Shown here piece by piece: positions 15,850 to 23,543 of a stretch of DNA of 43,652 nt; within the stretch, counting starts at the first letter, position 1, and the number at the start of each line of letters is the position of its first letter. This DNA comes from Clostridiales bacterium (GTDB lineage: Bacteria > Bacillota > Clostridia > Oscillospirales > CAG-272). The stretch covers positions 184,577-228,228 of the forward strand of contig DPGK01000004.1 in assembly GCA_003523225.1 (NCBI GenBank), given 5' to 3'. The translations under genes and the position numbers were made by a program. Under the pieces are notes generated by a model, which searched no databases, had not been told where the DNA came from, and saw nothing but the letters and a program-made list of their open reading frames with translations.

Positions 15850-16770
15850 ATGGGCATTTTCTCGGAGCTTAAAAATAAGTATTCGGGTCGGCGGTTGTAC
15901 GTTGTCGGACACGAGGGGGCGGATTTTGATTCGCTTGCCTCGGCGTACCTTGTCAGTCGGTGGCTCTCTCGCCTTGGCATGGATTCCGTTCCCGTGCTGC
16001 CGGATACCGCAGATGCGCCGGACGCTATACCTCGCAAGGTGATGCTTCTGCATGGGGTGGATACAGACAAGTGGCTGAGAGCCACGACGCTTGACGTGGC
16101 GGGCGGTGCGGTCATTCTTGTGGATTGCCATGTATCGTGTATTGAAGGAGAGGTCGTAGCGGTCATCGACCATCATCCGACCGCAGAACCGCTTCCTGCT
16201 ACGCAGGAGCTTTGCTTCAACATGACCGCAAGCTCCTGCGCGCTGGCGGCATACCGTCTTGCGCTTGCCGACGGGGTGGCGGTCACAGACGATGAAGAAA
16301 TACTTGTTGTCCGTTCGGTCTACATGGATACGCAGTCGCTTTTGTCGGCAAAGTTCGATCCCGCCGACAAGCCATTGCTTCAGGGTATGATAAAAAAGCA
16401 CTCGATCGACGAGGACGACCTTCGCCGCCGCGGGCTTTGCTTTGCCGACCTTTCGCGTCCGGTTCAAGAGCTTGCCGCAGGAGGGTTGAAATACTACACA
16501 CTTGCGGGCAGAAGGTGCGCTTCAAGCCATATCCAGGCGGAAAATATTCCCAAGGAGCTTATAAACGACGCGACTGAATATCTTGAAAAAAGACGCAGGG
16601 AAGAGGGGATATACGTCTGGATACTCTTTGTCGCCGAGCCGCTTTCAGGCCGCTCGCGGGTCATTGAGTTGAGGGATGACGGCAGATACGAGCGGGTATA
16701 CGACCGCTTTTTGTCCCGCTCAAAGGATATCATTCCCGACCTCGAGAGAAGATTGTCACAGGGTACTTGA
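15850..16770 (+). CDS. DHH-family phosphoesterase (Mn-dependent pyrophosphatase-like)
   Basis: 306 residues. Family II pyrophosphatase/exopolyphosphatase motifs are in order: GHEGADFDSLAS (motif I), VDCH (motif II, a slight departure from the usual DxN/DxS), VIDHHP (the DHH motif) and DTQSLLSAKF. A DHHA2-like C-terminal domain follows. Pyrophosphate or polyphosphate hydrolysis is likely, but substitutions in motifs I and II leave substrate open (pyrophosphate, polyphosphate or a nucleotide). GGAGG precedes ATG 15850 by five bases. It diverges from gpmI. Confidence 0.8.
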   Translation: MGIFSELKNKYSGRRLYVVGHEGADFDSLASAYLVSRWLSRLGMDSVPVLPDTADAPDAIPRKVMLLHGVDTDKWLRATTLDVAGGAVILVDCHVSCIEGEVVAVIDHHPTAEPLPATQELCFNMTASSCALAAYRLALADGVAVTDDEEILVVRSVYMDTQSLLSAKFDPADKPLLQGMIKKHSIDEDDLRRRGLCFADLSRPVQELAAGGLKYYTLAGRRCASSHIQAENIPKELINDATEYLEKRRREEGIYVWILFVAEPLSGRSRVIELRDDGRYERVYDRFLSRSKDIIPDLERRLSQGT

Positions 16771-16795
16771 TTTTTCCGCAATAAAGGTCTATAAT
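16767..16795 (+). promoter_or_regulatory. Sigma-A promoter for the Mrp-like gene
   Basis: TTGATT (16767-16772), a 17-base spacer and TATAAT (16790-16795), overlapping the end of the DHH gene. Confidence 0.6.
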
Positions 16796-16845
16796 ATACA
16801 AATAACGACTGAACATTGCTTTCAGAAAAAGAAACGGAGAATAAA

Positions 16846-17700
16846 ATGTCAGAATGTACGCATGATTGCTCAAGCTGCACCGCCAACTGCCCTTCAAAGG
16901 GTCATCAGAGCGCGCCGCAGGATTTTCACGAAGCGCCTAACGCGCTCAGCTCTATAAAAAAGGTTGTCGGCGTAGTCAGCGGAAAGGGCGGAGTGGGCAA
17001 ATCGCTTGTTACCTGTATGACTGCGGTGCTTATGCAGCGCCGCGGATACCATGTCGGCATACTGGATGCCGATGTTACCGGTCCTTCAGTCCCCAAGGCG
17101 TTCGGGATCCATGAGGATGTGACCGGAGATGAGCACGGGCTTATCCCTCCCCGCACAAAAACGGGAATAGATCTGATGTCGGTCAACCTTCTGCTCGATG
17201 ATGAAAAACGCCCGGTCGTGTGGCGCGGTCCGGTGATCGCCGGAACGGTCAAGCAGTTCTGGACGGACGTTATCTGGCACGATATCGACCTTTTGCTTGT
17301 GGACTGCCCTCCCGGAACGGGGGATGTCCCGCTTACCGTATTTCAGACGATACCGCTTGACGGCATAATAATCGTCTCAAGCCCTCAGGAGCTGGTCTCC
17401 ATGATCGTGTCGAAAGCGGCTAACATGGCAAAGATGATGGATATTCCGGTGCTTGGTCTTGTTGAAAATATGAGCTATGCGGTCTGCCCCGACTGCGGAA
17501 AGCATATTAATATTTTCGGTGACAGCCACATTGATGAGATCGCGGAAGAATTCGGTTACGATCTGCTGGCGCGTATGCCGCTTGACAGCCGCCTTGCCGC
17601 GCTTTGCGACAAGGGAATGCTTGAGCTTATGGACGACAAGACCGCCTATCTTGACGGTGCGGTGGATATGCTTGTAAATAAGCTCGGACTGGATAAATAA
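16846..17700 (+). CDS. Mrp/Nbp35-family Fe-S carrier ATPase
   Basis: 284 residues. An N-terminal Cys cluster (CTHDCSSCTANC) precedes a deviant Walker A, GKGGVGKS, typical of Mrp/NBP35 P-loop ATPases. DADVTGPSVPKAFG, DCPPGTGD (Walker B region) and the C-terminal CPDCGK, a CxxC pair that binds the bridging cluster between subunits, follow. The protein is predicted to assemble and transfer [4Fe-4S] clusters in the cytosol. ATG 16846 has CGGAGA upstream and matches the Cys-rich start of relatives; a TTG ten codons earlier is unlikely. It is preceded by its own promoter and followed by a strong hairpin, so it is probably monocistronic. Confidence 0.92.
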   Translation: MSECTHDCSSCTANCPSKGHQSAPQDFHEAPNALSSIKKVVGVVSGKGGVGKSLVTCMTAVLMQRRGYHVGILDADVTGPSVPKAFGIHEDVTGDEHGLIPPRTKTGIDLMSVNLLLDDEKRPVVWRGPVIAGTVKQFWTDVIWHDIDLLLVDCPPGTGDVPLTVFQTIPLDGIIIVSSPQELVSMIVSKAANMAKMMDIPVLGLVENMSYAVCPDCGKHINIFGDSHIDEIAEEFGYDLLARMPLDSRLAALCDKGMLELMDDKTAYLDGAVDMLVNKLGLDK

Positions 17701-17726
17701 TTTCCCGACGATATATGCTTTGGTTA

Positions 17727-17764
17727 TTCCGCGCAAGCCGCGCATCAGTGCGGCTTGCGCGGAA
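17727..17764 (+). terminator. Long perfect hairpin after the Mrp-like gene
   Basis: A 15-bp perfect stem (TTCCGCGCAAGCCGC with GCGGCTTGCGCGGAA) and an 8-base loop, followed by GCCATTTTTG. It is a terminator for the Mrp-like gene. Confidence 0.7.
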
Positions 17765-17868
17765 GCCATTTTTGCGCGATCTTTTTCGTTGATGTGCGTA
17801 TATGTGCTCATTTTGCCGTTTTTTTGGTCAAATGATTCGCCATGTTAATTTTCTTTACATTCTGTCTA

Positions 17869-17897
17869 TTGACAGCGGGGAAAAGCAGACTTATAAT
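17869..17897 (+). promoter_or_regulatory. Sigma-A promoter for the SanA/YdcF-like gene
   Basis: TTGACA (17869-17874), a 17-base spacer and TATAAT (17892-17897), with consensus hexamers. Confidence 0.8.
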
Positions 17898-17936
17898 ATT
17901 AGGTAAGAAAAAAATCTGGCAAGGAATGTGCGGCGG

Positions 17937-18668
17937 ATGATGAAAAAGGAGAAAAGGATTATCACAGCTTCCGAAAAAAGTCTCAGACGCAGACAGCTGA
18001 GGCGCGCTGTATGCTCGTGCGCCGTGGTTTGCCTTGTTGCCGCAATAATGGTTGTTTTTGCGGCTTTTGCTGTCAGCGCAGCTATGGTGGCATCGTCACG
18101 CAGCAGGGTGATCTCTGCCGGCGCGGCGTCAGAGCTTGAAAATGTGGATTGCATTCTGGTGCTGGGCGCGGGTGTACGCGACGACGGTTCACCGTCTGAT
18201 ATGCTTTATGACCGCGTCAGGACAGGCATCTCGCTTTTTGAGAGCGGAGCGTCTGACCGTTTGCTTATGTCGGGGGATCACGGCAGAGTTGATTACGATG
18301 AGGTGAACGTTATGAAGAGCCTTGCGGTGGAGGCGGGTATTGACCCAGACGCGGTGTTTTGCGACCACGCGGGCTTTTCCACCTACGAGAGCATTTACCG
18401 TGCGCGGGATATCTTCGGCGCAGGGCGGATAATCATCGTGTCTCAGGAGTATCACCTGTACCGCGCACTTTACATTGCGCGCAAGCTGGGGCTTGAGGCT
18501 TACGGCGTCAGCGCTGATCTGCGTTCCTACCGCGGTCAGGCATACCGTGACCTGCGTGAGGATCTGGCGCGATTCAAGGACTTTTTTAACGCGCAGCTTC
18601 AGCCGCTGCCTACTTATCTCGGTGAGGCGATACCGCTCTCCGGATCCGGAAGTCTGACCGACGGCTGA
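17937..18668 (+). CDS. SanA/YdcF family (DUF218) membrane-anchored protein
   Basis: About 243 residues. A basic N-terminus and one strong membrane helix (about 20-45) anchor an extracytoplasmic DUF218 domain: ILVLGAGV, then GSPSDMLYDRV, LLMSGDHG, FSTYESIYRARDIF and SQEYHLYRALYIA. Relatives (SanA, ElyC, YdcF) affect envelope integrity or vancomycin sensitivity; the biochemical activity is unclear. The start is ambiguous: GTG at 17928 is very close to AAGGA, whereas ATG at 17937 gives better spacing. It is followed after 50 bases by the canonical lgt on the same strand, so co-transcription is possible. Confidence 0.85.
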   Translation: MMKKEKRIITASEKSLRRRQLRRAVCSCAVVCLVAAIMVVFAAFAVSAAMVASSRSRVISAGAASELENVDCILVLGAGVRDDGSPSDMLYDRVRTGISLFESGASDRLLMSGDHGRVDYDEVNVMKSLAVEAGIDPDAVFCDHAGFSTYESIYRARDIFGAGRIIIVSQEYHLYRALYIARKLGLEAYGVSADLRSYRGQAYRDLREDLARFKDFFNAQLQPLPTYLGEAIPLSGSGSLTDG

Positions 18669-18717
18669 GCATCGGTCATAGATATATTGATATTTTTTCT
18701 GAACAAGGGGTATCTTC

Positions 18718-19737
18718 ATGGTAACAATTGCATTCCCGGGGCTTGGCATCGAGCCGTTCACGATCAACAAGGTTGCGTTTACAATTCCGATCTTAGGCGG
18801 TATTGAGGTCCGCTGGTACGGGATCGTAATAACGCTTGGAATCATTCTTGCGTTTTTATACGCATGGCACCGCTCAAAGCAGGAGGGCATAGTTCTTGAC
18901 GACCTGCTTGACATTGCCATTTACGCCGTTATAACAGCTATTGTCGGCGCGAGGATATACTATGTCATATTTGACATAGTGGGCAACGGAAATGCAGCCT
19001 CGTACAAGACGTTTTTGGATTACATTGCCATCTGGCAGGGCGGAATAGCCATTTACGGTGCTATAATCGGCGGCGCGCTGGCAGTATTTGTGGTAAGCAA
19101 GATCAAAAAGATCAGGTGGCAGAAGTCATTTGATATGATCGCCCCAGGCGTTATGATAGGTCAGATACTCGGTCGCTGGGGTAATTTCTTCAACGGCGAG
19201 GCATTTGGCGGTGTTCCTGCGGAAAATTCCTTACTTTACCGTTTCCGCATGGAGGTCAGGCAGGATACCTGGTACTCTACCGTGACGGCGCACCCCACCT
19301 TCTTCTATGAGTCACTGTGGAACCTTATCGGTTTTCTTATCATCAATGCGTGCTATAAGAAGAAAAGATTTGACGGTGAGGTCTTTCTTTGGTATATAAC
19401 CTGGTATGGCTTTGGCAGAATGTTTATTGAGGGACTGAGAACCGACAGCCTCTATCTCGGAAGCATACGTATCTCTCAGCTTGTGGCTGCGCTTTGCTTC
19501 ATTGTAGGACTTGCGCTGACTCTGGTCTTCCGCATCAAGGCAGTAAAGGCGGGGAGTTATCCTGTGTTTGTAACCGCCGAAGTTTCGGAAACGGCGGAAA
19601 AAGCATCCTCAAAGCCCGCGGAACAAGCGGTCGAAAGCGATTATTCAAGCCTGCTTGAAAATGATAACGGCGAAAAAGAGCCAAAAAATAAGGACGATCC
19701 GGGTGACAACACCACGGATGGAACGGAAAATAAATAA
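18718..19737 (+). CDS. lgt: Prolipoprotein diacylglyceryl transferase (canonical)
   Basis: 339 residues, seven membrane segments. It transfers diacylglycerol from phosphatidylglycerol to the lipobox Cys of prolipoproteins. Canonical motifs are all present: RWYGIVI near the N-terminus, IWQGGIAIYGAIIGG, GQILGRWGNFFNGEAFG, HPTFFYES and GRMFIEGLRTD. The C-terminal 65 residues form an unusual acidic, Lys/Glu/Ser-rich cytoplasmic tail (ENDNGEKEPKNKDD) beyond the usual end of the family. AAGGGG precedes ATG 18718. The intact GNFFNGE block contrasts with the divergent paralogue at 10254-11048. Confidence 0.95.
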   Translation: MVTIAFPGLGIEPFTINKVAFTIPILGGIEVRWYGIVITLGIILAFLYAWHRSKQEGIVLDDLLDIAIYAVITAIVGARIYYVIFDIVGNGNAASYKTFLDYIAIWQGGIAIYGAIIGGALAVFVVSKIKKIRWQKSFDMIAPGVMIGQILGRWGNFFNGEAFGGVPAENSLLYRFRMEVRQDTWYSTVTAHPTFFYESLWNLIGFLIINACYKKKRFDGEVFLWYITWYGFGRMFIEGLRTDSLYLGSIRISQLVAALCFIVGLALTLVFRIKAVKAGSYPVFVTAEVSETAEKASSKPAEQAVESDYSSLLENDNGEKEPKNKDDPGDNTTDGTENK

Positions 19738-19747
19738 ATAAAAATAT

Positions 19748-19817
19748 CGCGGGGTGACGGAGCTGTCATCGGAGGCAGGGCTTTGCGCACCGAGGCGGCT
19801 GCGTCACCTGCGTTTTT
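19748..19817 (+). promoter_or_regulatory. Structured leader/attenuator-like element before folD
   Basis: CGC-GGGGTGACG (19748-19759) pairs with CGTCACC-T-GCG (19802-19812). This long stem encloses a GC-rich region and is followed directly by TTTTT (19813-19817), which abuts the folD ribosome binding site GGAGG (19818-19822). It could be the lgt terminator or an RNA switch that controls folD. I could not fit it to the THF or ZTP riboswitch consensus. Confidence 0.4.
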
Positions 19818-19827
19818 GGAGGTCAAA

Positions 19828-20682
19828 GTGGCAATTATTATTGACGGGCGCAAGGTTGCGACTGAGGTCAGAGCGCGTGTCCTGGAGGGCAGCAGGGAAT
19901 TTACAGCAAAATACGGGCGCGCCCCCAGTCTTACGGTTATCAGGGTAGGGGACGATCCCGCGTCGGCGGTTTATGTGCGCAACAAAATGCGCGCCTGCGA
20001 GGAGGTCGGCTTTGTTTCGGAATGCTGCCATCTGCCTGCCGACATATCCGACAAGGCTCTGCTTGAAGAAATAGAGAAACGTAACAATGACGATGAGGTG
20101 GACGGCATTCTGCTTCAGCTTCCGATACCGCGCGGGCTTGACGAAGCGGGGGCAATTGCGGCGATAGCTTCGGAAAAGGATGTGGACGCATTCGGAAATC
20201 TTGACGCGGGGCATCTCTGCTTTTCGGACAGCGAGATACTTCCTTGTACGCCGTCGGGTATTATGGAGCTTCTACGCAGCTATGATATTCCGATCTCTGG
20301 GCGTGAGTGCGTGGTCATAGGACGGTCGAATATTGTGGGCAGACCCATGGCGGCGCTGCTGCTTGCCGCCGACGGGACGGTTACAGTCTGCCACAGCAGA
20401 ACGCGCGATCTCGGCGAGGTCACACGCCGCGCCGACATACTCGTAAGCGCCGTGGGACGCGCGGGTCTTGTTACTGCCGACATGGTAAAGCCGGGGGCGA
20501 CGGTCATTGACGTCGGGATGAACCGGAACGCTGAGGGAAAGCTCTGCGGGGATGTTGATTTTGCTTCTGTCGAGCCGGTAGCGGGATATATTACTCCTGT
20601 GCCGGGAGGCGTTGGACCCATGACCGTTGCAATGCTTATGCAGAACACGCTGACCGCAGCGAAAAGACGTAAGTCAAAGTAA
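19828..20682 (+). CDS. folD: Bifunctional methylene-THF dehydrogenase / methenyl-THF cyclohydrolase
   Basis: 284 residues. It oxidises 5,10-methylene-THF and hydrolyses methenyl-THF to 10-formyl-THF, feeding purine and fMet synthesis. Motifs: VGDDPASAVYVRNK (catalytic Lys), LLQLPIPRGL, IGRSNIVGRPMA (NAD(P) site) and PVPGGVGPMTVAML. GTG at 19828 is chosen because GGAGG lies five bases upstream and the product starts AIIIDGRKV like relatives; an in-frame upstream ATG would read through the hairpin. It is first in a four-gene plus-strand cluster with the isomerase, kinase and murQ. Confidence 0.95.
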   Translation: MAIIIDGRKVATEVRARVLEGSREFTAKYGRAPSLTVIRVGDDPASAVYVRNKMRACEEVGFVSECCHLPADISDKALLEEIEKRNNDDEVDGILLQLPIPRGLDEAGAIAAIASEKDVDAFGNLDAGHLCFSDSEILPCTPSGIMELLRSYDIPISGRECVVIGRSNIVGRPMAALLLAADGTVTVCHSRTRDLGEVTRRADILVSAVGRAGLVTADMVKPGATVIDVGMNRNAEGKLCGDVDFASVEPVAGYITPVPGGVGPMTVAMLMQNTLTAAKRRKSK

Positions 20683-20711
20683 GCTGATTTCTATTGATAA
20701 GGAGATATAAA

Positions 20712-21608
20712 ATGGACGTTTCAACTATGACCAACCTGTTCTATGATTTCAAAAAGAACGGTGACCGCGCGTATCTTGAAAGCATGGTAAAGATCCATGA
20801 ATACGGATTTGACGTTATGGATTTCTGTATGTGCCCGATGCAGCGGAATGAAACAGAGCTTAACGGCGAAAACTGGAAGTTCCTTGTTGACCGTATCGGA
20901 AACGAGGCGGCAAAGCTCGGCATTCGCTTCGGGCAGTCGCACATTCCCTATGCGAAGAACAAGCCGGGGCTTGCTCCGACCGACGAGGGCTGCGAGCAGA
21001 ACGAATGGTTTATCGAAACCACCAAAAGATGTATCGAGATCAGCGCAATGCTTGGCGTTAAGTGGGCGGTGGCTCACCCCGTGACCGATTTTTCCGATCC
21101 CACCGATATCGGTCGCAACATAGCGTACAATCATGAAATATATGACAAATACGTCGAACAGGCGTCGGCGCTGGGGGTCGGGATTGCCCTTGAGAACATG
21201 ACAGACCTGACGCAGAATTCAATGTACCGCCGCTTCGGAGTGACCGCATATGAGCTGTGCGAGCTTGTTGATTCCTTTGGCTCGCCTTATGTGGGCGCTT
21301 GCTGGGACTTCGGTCATGCCAACCGCATGGCATTCAAGCCTCAGAGTCAGCAGCTTCAGAAGCTCGGCTCGCGCCTCAAGGCAACGCATGTTGACGATAA
21401 TATCGGTCAGACCGACCTTCACACCATTCCGTTTTTCGGCACAATAGATTGGGCGGACTCGGTCAGAGCGCTGAAGGATATCGGCTATCAGGGTGACTTC
21501 AACTTTGAGCTTGGCGTTTTCAGAAGGATCCCCGAAGCGCTTAAGCCGACAGCTACGCGTCTGGTTTATGAGACCGGGCGGTATCTGGTTGATACATACG
21601 GAAGCTGA
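20712..21608 (+). CDS. Sugar phosphate isomerase/epimerase (xylose-isomerase-like TIM barrel)
   Basis: 298 residues, AP-endonuclease-2/xylose-isomerase-like TIM barrel. Metal ligands are readable in order: Glu in IALENMTD, Asp in CWDFGHAN, His in ATHVDDN and Glu in FNFELGV. There is no signal peptide. AAGGAG lies seven bases before ATG 20712. It sits 29 bases after folD, and its stop overlaps the start of the sugar kinase by one base, so it is almost certainly co-expressed with the kinase and murQ. A role in amino-sugar or related sugar metabolism is inferred from that context; the substrate is unknown. Confidence 0.85.
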   Translation: MDVSTMTNLFYDFKKNGDRAYLESMVKIHEYGFDVMDFCMCPMQRNETELNGENWKFLVDRIGNEAAKLGIRFGQSHIPYAKNKPGLAPTDEGCEQNEWFIETTKRCIEISAMLGVKWAVAHPVTDFSDPTDIGRNIAYNHEIYDKYVEQASALGVGIALENMTDLTQNSMYRRFGVTAYELCELVDSFGSPYVGACWDFGHANRMAFKPQSQQLQKLGSRLKATHVDDNIGQTDLHTIPFFGTIDWADSVRALKDIGYQGDFNFELGVFRRIPEALKPTATRLVYETGRYLVDTYGS

Positions 21609-22594
21609 TGAAGCTTTTTGCGGCGATCGACGGCGGCGGAAACCGTTCGGAGCTGATCGTTTTCGGGGAGGATCTGAAGCTCCGCGAAAGGCGCGTCGGC
21701 GGAGCGCTTAACTTCAATGAAGCTCCCGATGCTGCGGCGGGAGCGCTCCGTGCGCTTACCCAGGGCATTTGTGCGGACTTTCTTTATGCCGGAATTTCCG
21801 GAGCGGGCAACCGCGGCGGAGAAATACATAAGCAGCTTTGCGGCTCTGCATTCGGTCAGGTTCGCGTTGAAAGCGACTTGAAGAATCTGATGCTTGCCGA
21901 ATTTGCCGCCGACGCCGGATGCTGTGTTATCAGCGGCACGGGGTCGTCCTGCCTTGCAAAGCGTGCCGATATCGGCGGAAGGGAAGGCGGATACCGACGC
22001 ATCGGCGGATGGGGATATCTTATCGACAGCCGTGGCAGCGGCTTTGATATCGGCAGGTGCGCCATTGAGGCGATGCTTATGACGCTTGACGGTCGCGCGT
22101 CCGGCGGGGAGGCTTTGCGCCTGCTTTGGTGTGAACGCTTCGGCAAGCCGCCCGAGGAGATGCTAAGCGAGATATACGACGGCGGCAAGCGCTTTATCGC
22201 CGGGATTGCCCCGATGGTAATGGACGCAGCGGCGCAGGGAGATGCGGTGTCGGCGCGGATAATTGATGACAATATCGGAGCGATCGCAGGGATGATATCT
22301 GCGGCGGCGGATTTTATCTGTGCTGATGAAAATACGGATTCATGTCCGGGATTCCGCGCCGTGCTAACCGGAGGAGTAGCAGAAAATCTTCCCGGTGCGG
22401 TAAACGCAGTTGCGGCAAAGCTGACCGGAGAGTTGAATGCAAAGAAAGTGCTTTCGGTGGAGCTTGCTTCGACTCCGCAGATCTGCGGTGCCGCACTTGG
22501 AGCGCTTGCAATGTGCGGAATTGCGCCGGATCACGGCGTGCGCGGCGCAATGGTCAGCGAATATCGGAAATATTCTTTTCAGAGCGGTCACTAA
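21608..22594 (+). CDS. BadF/BcrA-type ATPase, GlcNAc/MurNAc kinase-like
   Basis: 328 residues, ASKHA-fold sugar kinase. AAIDGGGNRSE is the phosphate-1 loop, SGTGSSCLAKR the phosphate-2 region, and GGWGYLIDSRGSGFDIGR the signature shared with N-acetylglucosamine kinases and clostridial MurK. Near the C-terminus LTGGVAEN is the adenosine motif. Placed directly before murQ, it probably phosphorylates MurNAc (and perhaps GlcNAc) from cell-wall turnover to give the MurQ substrate. ATG 21608 overlaps the preceding stop (TGATG) and ends 23 bases before murQ. Confidence 0.85.
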   Translation: MKLFAAIDGGGNRSELIVFGEDLKLRERRVGGALNFNEAPDAAAGALRALTQGICADFLYAGISGAGNRGGEIHKQLCGSAFGQVRVESDLKNLMLAEFAADAGCCVISGTGSSCLAKRADIGGREGGYRRIGGWGYLIDSRGSGFDIGRCAIEAMLMTLDGRASGGEALRLLWCERFGKPPEEMLSEIYDGGKRFIAGIAPMVMDAAAQGDAVSARIIDDNIGAIAGMISAAADFICADENTDSCPGFRAVLTGGVAENLPGAVNAVAAKLTGELNAKKVLSVELASTPQICGAALGALAMCGIAPDHGVRGAMVSEYRKYSFQSGH

Positions 22595-22617
22595 GCCGCA
22601 CAGACAGGTGGACTTAC

Positions 22618-23457
22618 ATGAATGAACGAAAATACGGTGAATATACCACAGAGGCAATAAATCCGCGCAGTCGTGACATTGACCGCGTATCCACCCTTGA
22701 AATGGTGAAGATAATAAACGATGAGGACAGGACTGTCGCCGACGCGGTGGCACTTGAAGCAGAAAATATTGCCGCCGCCATCGACGCGATAGCTCCCCGG
22801 CTGAAGGACGGCGGCAGGCTGATCTATGTCGGCGCAGGGACTTCGGGAAGGCTTGGAGTGCTTGACGCTTCGGAATGCCCGCCGACGTATGGGGTTTCTC
22901 CTGAGCTTATTCAGGGCGTTATGGCAGGAGGGCGCGACGCCATGTTCCGTTCCTCGGAGGGGAGAGAAGACGAAGGTGCGGCAGCGATAGCCGACCTTGA
23001 CGCGGTGCACTTTTCCGGAAAGGACGTTTGTATGGCGATATCGGCAAGCGGAAGCGCCGAATATGTGCTGAGCGCGCTCCACTACGCCCGCGGTATGGGG
23101 GCGCTTACCGTATCGCTTAGCTGTCAGCCGGACTCCCTTTCATCGCGCGAGGCAGATATTGCCATAACTCCGGTAACGGGTCCCGAGGTCATTGCGGGTT
23201 CTACACGCATGAAGGCGGGAACGGCGCAGAAAATGGTGCTGAACATGATCTCTACCGGCGTTATGATAAAGCTCGGCAGAGTGTGGCACAACATGATGGT
23301 GTGTATGCGTCCGTCAAACCGCAAGCTGGCGGCACGGGCGGCGCGCATTATCGCCTCAGAGACCGGAGTGACTGCGGACGAGGCGGAAGCAGCGCTTTCT
23401 CAAGCCGGAGGATGTATCACCGAAGCGATCGGTATGCTTCGTGAAAAAACCGAATGA
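22618..23457 (+). CDS. murQ: N-acetylmuramic acid 6-phosphate etherase
   Basis: 279 residues, SIS-fold lyase that removes lactate from MurNAc-6-P to give GlcNAc-6-P. Motifs: TEAINPRSRDID at the N-terminus, YVGAGTSGRLGVLDASECPP (SIS phosphate site and catalytic Glu), ISASGSAEYV, and TGPEVIAGSTRMKAGTAQK, with a UBA-like helical C-terminus (AEAALSQAGG). ATG 22618 has AGGTGG upstream. It is last in the folD-isomerase-kinase-murQ cluster and is followed by a strong terminator. No PTS transporter is nearby, consistent with cytosolic phosphorylation by the kinase. Confidence 0.95.
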   Translation: MNERKYGEYTTEAINPRSRDIDRVSTLEMVKIINDEDRTVADAVALEAENIAAAIDAIAPRLKDGGRLIYVGAGTSGRLGVLDASECPPTYGVSPELIQGVMAGGRDAMFRSSEGREDEGAAAIADLDAVHFSGKDVCMAISASGSAEYVLSALHYARGMGALTVSLSCQPDSLSSREADIAITPVTGPEVIAGSTRMKAGTAQKMVLNMISTGVMIKLGRVWHNMMVCMRPSNRKLAARAARIIASETGVTADEAEAALSQAGGCITEAIGMLREKTE

Positions 23458-23505
23458 ATTTATCTCTCAATAAAAAATAAGGCTTACAAGCCGTAAAAAA
23501 TATCT

Positions 23506-23535
23506 CCGGCTGCTGCGTTTTTGCGCAGCAGCCGG
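23506..23535. terminator. Bidirectional terminator between murQ and the Ig-like protein gene
   Basis: A perfect 12-bp stem (CCGGCTGCTGCG with CGCAGCAGCCGG). On the minus strand it is followed by a TTTTTT run, serving the convergent surface-protein gene; it also lies about 50 bases past murQ. Confidence 0.8.
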
Positions 23536-23543
23536 AAGCTATA

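Noticed and set aside
19748..19817. ZTP (pfl) or THF riboswitch
   Set aside because: The expected conserved strings of those classes are not visible; kept only as an unassigned structured leader.
22342..22617. Upstream extension of murQ
   Set aside because: The in-frame extension overlaps the kinase gene in another frame; ATG 22618 with AGGTGG matches the MurQ N-terminus.
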